Source: Pseudomonas sp. StFLB209
GTDB taxonomy: Bacteria; Pseudomonadota; Gammaproteobacteria; Pseudomonadales; Pseudomonadaceae
Direction of reading: 5' to 3'
Assembly: GCF_000829415.1 (NCBI RefSeq)
Contig: NZ_AP014637.1
Span: 4,791,001 to 4,855,000 of the forward strand
DNA: 64,000 nucleotides
Shown here: positions 19,178 to 27,984 of the stretch, piece after piece
Layout of the letters: every line of letters starts with the position of its first letter
How positions within the stretch are numbered: the stretch's first letter is position 1
The notes under the pieces: model-generated
Seen by the model: only the letters and a program-made list of their open reading frames with translations
Told to the model about the DNA's origin: nothing
The model's database searches: none
Translations under genes and position numbers: made by a program

Positions 19178-22100
19178 ATGAATCGTCCGTCCAACGTCGA
19201 TGAACAGCGTTTTCGTAAATTACTGGGACGTAACGTCAGCCTGCCACTGGGTGTGGGCGTGCTCAGCGCGGTGTTTTTCATCATTCTGATCAACTACCTG
19301 CTGGCCGCGATCCAGTGGGTCGAGCACACCGATCGGGTGATCAACAACACCAACCGCTCGCTGAAACTGTCGATTGACATGGAAACCGGCCTGCGTGGTT
19401 ATCTGCTCACTGGCGATGCGCAGTTTCTCGACCCCTATGAGGTCGCCCGGCCGTTGCTCAAGGCCGAGCTGCAAGGTTTGCAGACGCTGGTTACCGACAA
19501 CCCGACGCAACTGGACCGTTTCCGCCGTCTGTCGACCCTGCAGGATGAGTGGGAGAGCTTTGCCCAGGAAATGATCCAGTTGCGCCGCAGCAGCGGTGAC
19601 TTCCTGACACCGACCCGCGCCGGGCGCGGCAAGCGCATCACCGATCAGATCCGTGGCGAGTACGACCAGGCCGTGGCCATGGAACAGCAGCTGCGTCTGA
19701 ATCGCAACGCCGACGTCACCCGCATTACCATTTTGTCGGTGAGCCTGTACCTGGTCTTTGTGCTCAGTGTCAGTGCCATCCTGGCCTGGATGGGGCGTCG
19801 CGATTTGCTCACCTTGTCAAACACTTACGGCGCCAATCTGAAGCTGCAGCAAGACAATGCCGAGCGTCTGGAGAAGGTCGCCTGGCTGCGTAATGGTCAA
19901 AGTGAGCTGGCCGAGCAGGTGATCGGTCAGTTGACCCTCAATCTGGTCGGTCGCAACGTGCTGCAGTTTTTTGCCCGCTACATGGGCGCTGCGGTGGCGG
20001 CAGTTTACGTACGCCAGGAGCACGGCGGCCTGGTCCGGGTGGCCGCTTACGGTTTTTCTCGCGAGCAGGAACAACACGAGCAATCGCTGTACGCCGGTGA
20101 AGGGGTTATTGGTCAGGCGGTCGATGAACAACGGATCCTGACCCTCGATTCGCTGCCCACGGACTATTTCAAGATCAGTTCCGGGCTGGGTACTGGCAAC
20201 CCGTCCAGCGTGGTGATTGTGCCGACCCGCAATGACGAGCAGGTCAACGGCGTCATTGAGCTGGGCTTTCTGCGTCCTCTGGCTGAGCGTGACATCGAGT
20301 TTCTTGAGTTGGTGGCCGGCAATGTCGGTACCTCCATCGAAGCGGCGCGTTATCGTCAGCGGCTGCAAGAGGTGCTGAGCGAAACCCAGCAGCTCAACGA
20401 AGAGCTGCAGGTGCAGCAGGAAGAATTGCGCACCGCCAATGAGGAGTTGGAAGAGCAATCACAGATCCTCAAGGAATCCCAGGCACATCTGGAAACCCAG
20501 CAGGCAGAACTGGAGCAGACCAATGTGCAGTTGGCCGAGCAGGCCCAGGCGCTGGCCGAGCAGCGCGATGCACTGGACCGCAACAATGACGAACTGAGCA
20601 ATGCGCAGATCGAATTGCAGGCCCGTGCCGACCAATTGCAGCGCTCCAGCCGTTACAAGTCAGAGTTCCTGGCCAATATGTCCCATGAGCTGCGTACGCC
20701 GCTCAACAGTTCGCTGATTCTCGCCAAGCTGCTGGCGGAGAATCCGACCCGTAACCTTAGTGACGAACAGGTCAAATTTGCCGAGTCGATCTATTCGGCG
20801 GGCAACGATTTGCTCAACCTGATCAACGATATCCTCGATATCGCCAAGGTCGAGGCCGGCAAACTTGAAGTGCGGCCGGAAAACTGCAGCCTGGAGCGAC
20901 TGCTCGAAGGGCTTGAACGAATGTTCCAGCCACTGGCCCGCCAGAAGCAGTTGCAATTGAGTGTCGAGCTGCAACCCGGTACGCCTGCGCTGCTGCACAC
21001 CGATGCGTTGCGCCTGGAGCAGATTCTCAAGAACTTGCTGTCCAACGCAGTCAAGTTCACCGAGCGAGGCAGCGTCAGCCTGATCGCTTCGGCGCGGCCT
21101 GAGGGCGGCGTGGCGTTCGCTGTCTGTGATTCCGGAATCGGGATCGCCGCTGATCAGCAACTCAGTGTCTTCGAGGCGTTCCATCAGGCTGATGGCACCA
21201 CCAATCGTAAATATGGCGGCACCGGGCTGGGGCTGTCGATTTCACGCGACCTGGCCGCCCTGTTGGGTGGTTCGATCAGCGTCTCGAGTACATTGGGCAA
21301 AGGCAGCGTGTTCACCCTGTTGATGCCCCAGGTCTGGGTCGCCTCCGGCGAGGGCAGCGAGCACGTCATTAGCCCGGTGGTCAGCACGCCAGTGGCGAGT
21401 TTAAGCGCCGCCGCCTTGCCGGCCAGCACCCCGCAACCGGCGCTGGCAACGCCAGAACCGAGCGAGCCAGCGCTGCAAACATTCGCGGATGATCGTGAGC
21501 TGGCGCCCTTTGTGGGGCGTTGCATTCTGGTGATCGAGGACGACGTGAGGTTCGCGCAGATCCTCTTTGATCTGGCGCACGAACTGGGTTACCGCTGCCT
21601 GGTCGCCCATGCGGCCGATGAGGGGTTTGATCTGGCGGTGCAATACTCGCCCGATGCGATCCTGCTCGACATGCGCCTGCCGGATCACTCCGGCCTGACC
21701 GTGTTGCAGCGCCTCAAGGAACAGCCCGGCACCCGGCATATTCCGGTTCATGTGATTTCTGTCGAGGACCGTCAGGAAGCGGCGCTGCATATGGGCGCCA
21801 TTGGCTATGCGGTCAAACCCACCACCCGTGAAGAACTCAAGGATGTGTTTGCCAAGCTTGAAGCCAAGCTGACCCAGAAGCTCAAGCGTGTGCTGCTGGT
21901 CGAGGACGATGCGTTGCAGCGCGACAGCATTGCCCGGCTGATCGGTGACGACGACGTGGAGATCACCGCGGTGGGCTTTGCCCAGGAGGCGCTGGACCTG
22001 CTGCGCGAGCACGTCTACGACTGCATGATCATCGACCTGAAGCTGCCGGACATGCTCGGCAACGAACTGCTCAAGCGCATGGCCGGCGAAGGCATTCGGT

Positions 22101-22699
22101 CGTTCCCGCCGGTGATTGTCTACACCGGGCGCAATATGACCCGTGATGAAGAAGCCGAGCTGATGAAGTATTCGCGCTCAATCATCATCAAGGGCGCACG
22201 CTCGCCGGAGCGGCTGCTCGATGAAGTGACGTTGTTTCTGCACAAGGTCGAGTCGCAGTTGTCCAACGAACGGCAGAAGATGCTGCTGACCGCCCGCAGC
22301 CGCGACAAGGTGTTCGAGGCGCGGCGCATCCTGGTGGTCGATGACGACGTGCGCAATATCTTCGCCCTGACCAGCGCCCTGGAGCACAAAGGCGCGGTGG
22401 TGGAAGTGGCGCGCAATGGCCTGGAAGCCATCGACCGCCTTAACGAGGTCCCGGATATCGACCTGGTGCTGATGGATGTGATGATGCCCGAGATGGACGG
22501 CTTCGAAGCCACTGCGCAGATTCGCAAGGATCCGCGCTGGCGCAAACTGCCGGTCATTGCAGTCACCGCCAAGGCAATGAAGGACGATCAGGAGCGTTGC
22601 TTGCAGGCCGGGGCCAATGATTATCTGGCCAAACCTATCGATCTGGACCGGCTGTTTTCGCTGATCAGGGTATGGCTGCCGAAAATGGAACGTATTTGA
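19178..22699 (+). CDS. Membrane hybrid sensor histidine kinase: CHASE3-GAF-HisKA-HATPase with three receivers
   Basis: A 1173-residue sensor kinase. Two membrane helices (about residues 22-45 and 185-207) flank a CHASE3-like extracytoplasmic domain with METGLRGYLLTGD. A GAF domain (about 245-395) is followed by a long Q/E-rich coiled coil (about 400-490). The kinase core has the phospho-acceptor H503 in SHELRTPLN, the N-box NLLSNAVKFTERG and G-box GGTGLGLSIS. After a proline/alanine linker come three receivers, with aspartates in LLDMRLPD, IIDLKLPD and LMDVMMPEMDG. ATG 19178 has AGGGA upstream; the frame upstream to 18974 is rejected. It heads a run with cheR, cheB and another kinase 50 bp or less apart. 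Confidence 0.92.
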   Translation: MNRPSNVDEQRFRKLLGRNVSLPLGVGVLSAVFFIILINYLLAAIQWVEHTDRVINNTNRSLKLSIDMETGLRGYLLTGDAQFLDPYEVARPLLKAELQGLQTLVTDNPTQLDRFRRLSTLQDEWESFAQEMIQLRRSSGDFLTPTRAGRGKRITDQIRGEYDQAVAMEQQLRLNRNADVTRITILSVSLYLVFVLSVSAILAWMGRRDLLTLSNTYGANLKLQQDNAERLEKVAWLRNGQSELAEQVIGQLTLNLVGRNVLQFFARYMGAAVAAVYVRQEHGGLVRVAAYGFSREQEQHEQSLYAGEGVIGQAVDEQRILTLDSLPTDYFKISSGLGTGNPSSVVIVPTRNDEQVNGVIELGFLRPLAERDIEFLELVAGNVGTSIEAARYRQRLQEVLSETQQLNEELQVQQEELRTANEELEEQSQILKESQAHLETQQAELEQTNVQLAEQAQALAEQRDALDRNNDELSNAQIELQARADQLQRSSRYKSEFLANMSHELRTPLNSSLILAKLLAENPTRNLSDEQVKFAESIYSAGNDLLNLINDILDIAKVEAGKLEVRPENCSLERLLEGLERMFQPLARQKQLQLSVELQPGTPALLHTDALRLEQILKNLLSNAVKFTERGSVSLIASARPEGGVAFAVCDSGIGIAADQQLSVFEAFHQADGTTNRKYGGTGLGLSISRDLAALLGGSISVSSTLGKGSVFTLLMPQVWVASGEGSEHVISPVVSTPVASLSAAALPASTPQPALATPEPSEPALQTFADDRELAPFVGRCILVIEDDVRFAQILFDLAHELGYRCLVAHAADEGFDLAVQYSPDAILLDMRLPDHSGLTVLQRLKEQPGTRHIPVHVISVEDRQEAALHMGAIGYAVKPTTREELKDVFAKLEAKLTQKLKRVLLVEDDALQRDSIARLIGDDDVEITAVGFAQEALDLLREHVYDCMIIDLKLPDMLGNELLKRMAGEGIRSFPPVIVYTGRNMTRDEEAELMKYSRSIIIKGARSPERLLDEVTLFLHKVESQLSNERQKMLLTARSRDKVFEARRILVVDDDVRNIFALTSALEHKGAVVEVARNGLEAIDRLNEVPDIDLVLMDVMMPEMDGFEATAQIRKDPRWRKLPVIAVTAKAMKDDQERCLQAGANDYLAKPIDLDRLFSLIRVWLPKMERI

Positions 22700-22747
22700 G
22701 TGCGTGCGGCCAAAGCAGCACGCTGATTTACCTGCTCAGGTTTGTAC

Positions 22748-23569
22748 ATGTCCTATGACAAAAACGTCGATATCGAGCTGCGCTTGTTGATTGAGGCGAT
22801 TTACCTCAAATACAGCTACGATTTTCGCGAGTATTCCGGTGCTTCGATCAAACGCAGGGTGCAACATGCCCTGCGTCAGTTCGAGTGCGGCACCATCTCG
22901 GCCTTGCAAGAGCGTGTGCTGCACGACCCGGCCGCGTTCATGCAACTGCTGCAATGGCTGACCATCCCGGTCAGTGAGATGTTTCGTGACCCGTCACACT
23001 TTCTGGCGATCCGTCAGGAAGTGGTGCCGCTGCTGCGCACTTACCCATCGCTGAAAATCTGGATTGCCGGTTGCAGCACGGGTGAGGAGGTGTACTCCAT
23101 GGCCATTTTGCTGCGTGAAGAAGGCCTGTTGGAGCGCACCATTATTTACGCCACCGATATCAATCCCTATTCGCTGGACAAGGCCAAGCAAGGCATCTTC
23201 TCGCTGGACAGCGTACGCGGCTGGGCGCAGAACTACCGACTGGCCGGCGGTCAGGGCGAGCTGTCGGACTACTACACCTCGGCCTACGATTACGCGATCT
23301 TCGACAAGAGCCTGCGCGAGAACGTCACCTTCGCTGACCATAGCCTGGCGACCGACAGCGTATTTTCCGAAACGCACCTGATCTCTTGTCGCAATGTGCT
23401 GATTTATTTCAACAAGAAGCTCCAGGATCGGGCTTTCGGGCTGTTCCATGAATCGCTGTGTCATCGCGGTTTCCTGTCGCTGGGCAGTAAGGAAACACTG
23501 GACTTCTCGGCCTACAGCGACGTGTTCGAGACGCTGATCAAGCCGGAACGGATCTACCGCAAGTCATGA
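22748..23569 (+). CDS. CheR-type SAM-dependent protein-glutamate methyltransferase
   Basis: 273 residues, the normal CheR length. It shows the N-terminal helical domain (GASIKRRVQHAL), the SAM-binding signature AGCSTGEEVYSMAI and the conserved SCRNVLIYF motif. Family members methylate glutamates on chemoreceptors with S-adenosylmethionine. No chemoreceptor, CheA or CheW gene is nearby, so the natural substrate may instead be a coiled-coil region of the adjacent kinases; this is inference. ATG 22748 follows AGG at about 8 bases. It overlaps the cheB start by 4 bp. Confidence 0.93.
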   Translation: MSYDKNVDIELRLLIEAIYLKYSYDFREYSGASIKRRVQHALRQFECGTISALQERVLHDPAAFMQLLQWLTIPVSEMFRDPSHFLAIRQEVVPLLRTYPSLKIWIAGCSTGEEVYSMAILLREEGLLERTIIYATDINPYSLDKAKQGIFSLDSVRGWAQNYRLAGGQGELSDYYTSAYDYAIFDKSLRENVTFADHSLATDSVFSETHLISCRNVLIYFNKKLQDRAFGLFHESLCHRGFLSLGSKETLDFSAYSDVFETLIKPERIYRKS

Positions 23570-24177
23570 AAACCCACTTCGATGAGCACGCTGCTGGCGG
23601 GCTGCCGGTTGTGCAGGCGGTGGTGATTGGTGCGTCAGCGGGTGGGGTCGAGGCCTTGCTCACACTGACCCAAGGCATCGCGGCCGGCTTTCGCCTGCCG
23701 ATTCTGGTGGTGCTGCATTTGCCGGAACAACGCAATAGTCAGCTGGCTCAGGTATTCCAGAGCCGGTTGCCGATTGCGGTCCGTGAGGCGCGGGACAAGG
23801 AAGCTATCGTTGCCGGCACTCTGTATTTCGCGCCGGCGGGCTATCACCTGTCGGTGGAGGATGATCTGAGTCTATCGTTGAGTCAGGAAGACAAAGTGTT
23901 TCACTCGCGCCCCAGTATCGACATCCTGTTCGAGTCGGCAGCCGACGCCTATGGCCCAGGGCTTGCCGGTGTGTTGCTGACCGGTGCCAATGATGATGGT
24001 GCCCGTGGCCTGGCGCGGATCAAGACGTTTGGCGGCCTGACCGTGATCCAGAACCCGCAGACCGCTGTAGCGCGGGCCATGCCTGAAGCCGGGCTGCGTT
24101 TGCAGACCCCCGATTACCTGTTGCCCTTGTCCGAGATCAGGGCCTTGCTGACCCAATTGGAACGAATTGCATGCTGA
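23566..24177 (+). CDS. CheB-type methylesterase, catalytic domain only
   Basis: 203 residues comprising only the CheB C-terminal esterase domain. Classical CheB is about 350 residues with an N-terminal receiver, which is absent here. The catalytic triad can be seen: S24 in VVIGASAGGVEA, H51 in VVLHLPEQ and an aspartate in LTGANDDGARG. It would remove methyl groups added by the preceding CheR. Lacking the receiver, it cannot be switched by phosphorylation in the usual way. The ATG overlaps the cheR stop and its own stop overlaps the next kinase gene, so the three are translationally coupled. Confidence 0.92.
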   Translation: MKTHFDEHAAGGLPVVQAVVIGASAGGVEALLTLTQGIAAGFRLPILVVLHLPEQRNSQLAQVFQSRLPIAVREARDKEAIVAGTLYFAPAGYHLSVEDDLSLSLSQEDKVFHSRPSIDILFESAADAYGPGLAGVLLTGANDDGARGLARIKTFGGLTVIQNPQTAVARAMPEAGLRLQTPDYLLPLSEIRALLTQLERIAC

Positions 24178-25370
24178 GTCAGATCCAGGCAAAACTGCTG
24201 ATCGTCGACGACCTGCCGGAGAACTTGCTGGCCCTCGAAGCGTTGATCCGCCGTGAAGACCGCATCGTTTATAAGGCGCTGTCGGCCGATGCCGCGTTGT
24301 CGCTGCTGTTGCAGCATGAGTTTGCGCTGGCGATTCTGGATGTACAGATGCCCGGCATGAACGGTTTCGAGCTGGCCGAGATGATGCGCGGCACAGAAAA
24401 GACCAAGAGTATTCCCATCGTGTTCGTCACCGCTGCCGGTCGCGAGATGAACTATGCGTTCAAGGGCTATGAAAGTGGTGCGGTGGACTTCCTGCACAAA
24501 CCGCTGGACATCCATGCGGTCAAGAGCAAGGTTAATGTGTTCGTCGAGCTGTACCGCCAGCGCAAGGCCATGAAGCAACAAGTCGAGGCGCTCGAACAGG
24601 CCCGCCAGGAACAGCAGGTGCTGCTGGAGCAACTGCAGAGCGCCCAGGCCGAGCTGCAGCGCGCCGTGAGCATGCGCGACGATTTCATGTCGATTGTCTC
24701 TCACGAAGTGCGTACGCCGCTCAACGGGCTGATTCTGGAAACCCAGTTGCGCAAACTGCATCTGGCCAAGAACAACGAAGCGGCGTTCAGCATGGACAAG
24801 CTGCGCGGCATGGTCGAGCGTGACGAGCGGCAGATTCAGAGCCTGATCCGGCTGATCGAAGACATGCTCGATGTCTCGCGGATCCGCACCGGCAAATTGT
24901 CGATCCGCACCAGCGCGTTTGATCTCGGTGAACTGGTCGGTAACTTGCTGGAAAGTTTTGCCGCGCAAGTGGCGGCAGCCGGCTGCAGCCTGCAGTTGAC
25001 CACCTGTGAGGCGGTCATCGGCGTGTGGGACGAGTTTCGTATTGAACAAGTGCTGGCCAACCTGCTGACCAATGCGTTGCGTTATGGCGCCGGCAAGCCG
25101 ATTGTCGTCAGGGTCTACGTCGACAGCCGCCGCAACCAGGCGCGGGTCGATGTGACGGACCAGGGCATTGGTATTTCCGCCGAGAATCAGGCGCGGATCT
25201 TCCAGCAATTCGAACGCGTCAACGCCGGCCATGCAGTCGCCGGGCTGGGGCTTGGACTATTTATCTCCGAACAGATCGTCATGGCCCATGGCGGTGAGCT
25301 ACTGGTGGAGAGCGAGGAGGGCAAGGGCTCGACGTTCAGCCTCTGCCTGCCGTTGCAGCCGGTCGTTTAA
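24171..25370 (+). CDS. Receiver-linked histidine kinase (REC-HisKA-HATPase)
   Basis: 399 residues, cytoplasmic, no membrane segment. An N-terminal receiver (acidic pocket IVDDLPEN, phospho-acceptor in AILDVQMPGMNG, lysine in FLHKPLD) is followed by a coiled coil (about 125-165) and a kinase core with H178 in SIVSHEVRTPLNG. The N-box is LLTNALRYGAGK and the glycine box AGLGLGLFIS. ATG 24171 overlaps the cheB stop by 7 bp. The layout suggests it receives a phosphoryl group at its receiver from the large hybrid kinase and passes the signal on, possibly to the receiver protein at 25538; this is inferred. Confidence 0.92.
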   Translation: MLSQIQAKLLIVDDLPENLLALEALIRREDRIVYKALSADAALSLLLQHEFALAILDVQMPGMNGFELAEMMRGTEKTKSIPIVFVTAAGREMNYAFKGYESGAVDFLHKPLDIHAVKSKVNVFVELYRQRKAMKQQVEALEQARQEQQVLLEQLQSAQAELQRAVSMRDDFMSIVSHEVRTPLNGLILETQLRKLHLAKNNEAAFSMDKLRGMVERDERQIQSLIRLIEDMLDVSRIRTGKLSIRTSAFDLGELVGNLLESFAAQVAAAGCSLQLTTCEAVIGVWDEFRIEQVLANLLTNALRYGAGKPIVVRVYVDSRRNQARVDVTDQGIGISAENQARIFQQFERVNAGHAVAGLGLGLFISEQIVMAHGGELLVESEEGKGSTFSLCLPLQPVV

Positions 25371-25537
25371 CAGGCGGTTATATGCCTTGGTGGTGCGCAG
25401 GGTCATAGCCCTGCCGCAGGCGTAACAGGCTGGGGGCCGGTTTTTGCACGGCAATCGTAAATTGTCAGGCAATCTGCGCAACCTCCGCCGTGCACCGTGG
25501 TCGTATTGGCAGCTATTTGAAGATTGAAGGCCGTTCC

Positions 25538-25915
25538 ATGAGCGTTGATGCGCAAGACGTTGTACTGATCGTCGAAGACGAACCCCTGATCATGATGCTG
25601 CTGGCCGATTATCTGTCCGGCGAGGGCTATCGTGTGTTACAGGCCGAGAATGGCGAGCAGGCGTTCGAGATTCTCGCTACCCGGCCACACCTTGACCTGA
25701 TGATCACTGACTACCGCCTGCCGGGCGGTATTTCCGGGGTGATGATTGCTGAGCCAGCGGTCAAGCTGCGCCCGGATCTGAAGGTCATTTTCATTAGTGG
25801 CTACCCGGCGGAAATCGCCGAGTCCGGCAGCCCGATTGCTACCCGGGCGCCGATTCTGGCCAAGCCGTTCACGATGGAAACCCTGCATACGCAGATCGAG
25901 AAGCTGCTGGCCTGA
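25538..25915 (+). CDS. Single-domain response regulator
   Basis: 125 residues, one receiver domain: acidic pocket LIVEDEPLI, phospho-acceptor aspartate in LMITDYRLPGG, conserved threonine/serine region FISGYPAE and lysine in ILAKPFTMETL. GAAGG precedes ATG 25538 by about 8 bases. It lies 167 bp after the receiver-kinase gene, so it may have its own promoter. It is convergent with the hybrid kinase on the opposite strand, whose stop is only 44 bp away. Confidence 0.9.
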   Translation: MSVDAQDVVLIVEDEPLIMMLLADYLSGEGYRVLQAENGEQAFEILATRPHLDLMITDYRLPGGISGVMIAEPAVKLRPDLKVIFISGYPAEIAESGSPIATRAPILAKPFTMETLHTQIEKLLA

Positions 25916-25959
25916 GCCGGCCAGCAGAGACCGGCGACGGTCTCGGGCTGGCGTGGGGG

Positions 25960-27984
25960 TCAGACCTCGATCATCTCGCGCACTTTGGCGGTCAGGTGGT
26001 CGAAGGCGAAGGGCTTACTGATCATCTGCATATCACTGCCAAGAAACTCGCCTCTGACTGCCGCATGTTCGGCATAACCGGTAATAAACAGCACCTTCAG
26101 GCCAGGGCGTAGCTGGCGGGCAACTTCCGCCAGTTGGCGGCCGTTCATGCCTGGCAAGCCGACATCACTGATCAACAGATCAATACGCGTCTCTGACTCC
26201 AGCAGCGGCAGTGCCGAAGGTGCGTCTGCGGCCTCGACGAAGGCATAGCCCAATTCGCTGAGTACCTCGCTGACCAGCCGCCGTACGGCCGGGTCGTCCT
26301 CGACAATCAGCACGGTTTCTCCGGCCCTGGCATAGCTGGCGGCGCTTTGGAATGTCAGTTGATCGTCCTCTTGCTGGCCTCTGTAGCGCGGCAGGAACAG
26401 TTTCACCGTGGTGCCACGGCCAACTTCGCTGTCGATGGCAACATGGCCGCGTGATTGCTTGCAGAAGCCATAGATCATCGACAAGCCCAGGCCGGTGCCT
26501 TGGCCGATGGGCTTGGTGGTGAAAAACGGGTCGAAGGCGCGGTTGACGATGTGCTCGGGCATGCCACTGCCGCTGTCACTGACGCTGAGTAATACATAGT
26601 CACCGGGCAACAGGTTTTCATGGGCATCGGTGAAGCGCCGCTCCAGGCGTTGGTTGCGCGTTTCAATGCGCAACCGGCCGCCGTTCGGCATGGCATCGCG
26701 GGCATTGAGCACCAGATTGAGCAGTGCACTTTCCAGCTGATTCGGGTCGGCCTCGGCGGTCCATAACCGGGGTTCAAACTGCATATCGAGCTGAATGCTT
26801 TCGCTGACGCTGCGCTGGATCAATTCATCCATGGCCTTGATCAGATGATTCATCTCAACCGGTTTGGCGTCCAGCGACTGGCGCCTTGAGAATGCCAGTA
26901 AGCGGTGGGTGAGGGCGGCGGCGCGATTGGCCGACGTCACCCCCAGATCGATCAGGCCGCCGAGATCATCGGTGCGCCCGCGAGCAATACGCCGACGCAG
27001 CAGTTCCAGGCTGCCGATGATGCCGGTGAGCATGTTATTGAAGTCATGGGCGATGCCGCCGGTAAGCTGGCCGACCGCTTCCATTTTCTGCGACTGGCGC
27101 AAGGCTTCTTCATTCTGGCGAAGCTGGACGGTGCGTTCTTCGATCTGTTGTTCAAGGGTCTCGTTAAGGCGCCGCAGTTGTACTTCGGCCTGCTTGCGTT
27201 CGCTGATATCGGAGGTGACGCCGACCAGCGCGGTGATCTGGCCGTTCTCGCCGCGGATCGCCCGGGCCCGCACATCCACCCAATTCAGCGAGCCGTCTGG
27301 CCACAGGTTGCGATACTCGATAATGAAATCGGCGCCGGTATCGAGACTGCGCTGCAAGGCTGATTGCATGCGTGGCTGGTCTTCGGCATAGACCGCATCG
27401 AGCCAGTCGTCATAGCTGAACAGGGTATGCTCGTGACGACCGTAATGCGCCAGGGTGATCGCCGAGCAACTGAGTTGCAGAAATTCGGTCTCCAGTTGCC
27501 AGGACCCCAGACGGCCTGCGGTCAAGGCGTTCTGCAAGCGCTTTTCGCTTTCCAGCAGATCATCCATACGCCCCCTGGCCTCGTATTGGCGGCGGCGCCC
27601 GCGTACGGCGGTGGTCACCAGGCTGACCAGGGTCATGGGGTGAAAGGGCCGTTCGAGGAAGCTGACGTTGCCCAGTTGCGTACCCAGCCGGGTCGAGGGG
27701 TTTTGCTCCGGGCCGCCATGGCGGGTCAGCAAGACCACCGGCAGGTCCGACCAGGGCGGTTGTCTGGCCAGCAGCTCAAGCAACGGGTTGAGGTCGGCGC
27801 CGCGCAGCGCCTCGTCGGCAATGATCGCCAGCCCCGCACCAAGGCTCAGCTCAGTGGCCAGTTCATTAAGATCTTGCACGGCTTTGGCGCGTAAACCCGC
27901 CTCGCTGAGGATGTTGATCGCTATCTGGCTGTCGCGCCCGTTAGGGGCCAGGATGATCGCACGTTCGGAAAAGGCCGGGATCAC
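25960..27984 (-). CDS. Hybrid histidine kinase with degenerate N-terminal receiver (PsR-PAS-HisKA-HATPase-REC)
   Basis: 674 residues, cytoplasmic. Residues of about 8-125 have a receiver-like fold but lack the usual acidic pair (the first strand reads AIILAPNGRDS), and the conserved lysine is replaced in LERPFHP, so this looks like a pseudo-receiver. A PAS domain follows (about 150-265, SYDDWLDAVYAEDQ to VGVTSDISERK), then a coiled coil and the kinase core with H313 in GGIAHDFNNMLTG, N-box NLVLNARDAMPNGG and GTGLGLSMIYGF. A normal C-terminal receiver carries the aspartate in LLISDVGLPGMNG. It starts at GTG 27984, overlapping the stop of the KaiC-like gene (GTGA), so the two are translationally coupled. 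Confidence 0.9.
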   Translation of the reverse strand: MIPAFSERAIILAPNGRDSQIAINILSEAGLRAKAVQDLNELATELSLGAGLAIIADEALRGADLNPLLELLARQPPWSDLPVVLLTRHGGPEQNPSTRLGTQLGNVSFLERPFHPMTLVSLVTTAVRGRRRQYEARGRMDDLLESEKRLQNALTAGRLGSWQLETEFLQLSCSAITLAHYGRHEHTLFSYDDWLDAVYAEDQPRMQSALQRSLDTGADFIIEYRNLWPDGSLNWVDVRARAIRGENGQITALVGVTSDISERKQAEVQLRRLNETLEQQIEERTVQLRQNEEALRQSQKMEAVGQLTGGIAHDFNNMLTGIIGSLELLRRRIARGRTDDLGGLIDLGVTSANRAAALTHRLLAFSRRQSLDAKPVEMNHLIKAMDELIQRSVSESIQLDMQFEPRLWTAEADPNQLESALLNLVLNARDAMPNGGRLRIETRNQRLERRFTDAHENLLPGDYVLLSVSDSGSGMPEHIVNRAFDPFFTTKPIGQGTGLGLSMIYGFCKQSRGHVAIDSEVGRGTTVKLFLPRYRGQQEDDQLTFQSAASYARAGETVLIVEDDPAVRRLVSEVLSELGYAFVEAADAPSALPLLESETRIDLLISDVGLPGMNGRQLAEVARQLRPGLKVLFITGYAEHAAVRGEFLGSDMQMISKPFAFDHLTAKVREMIEV

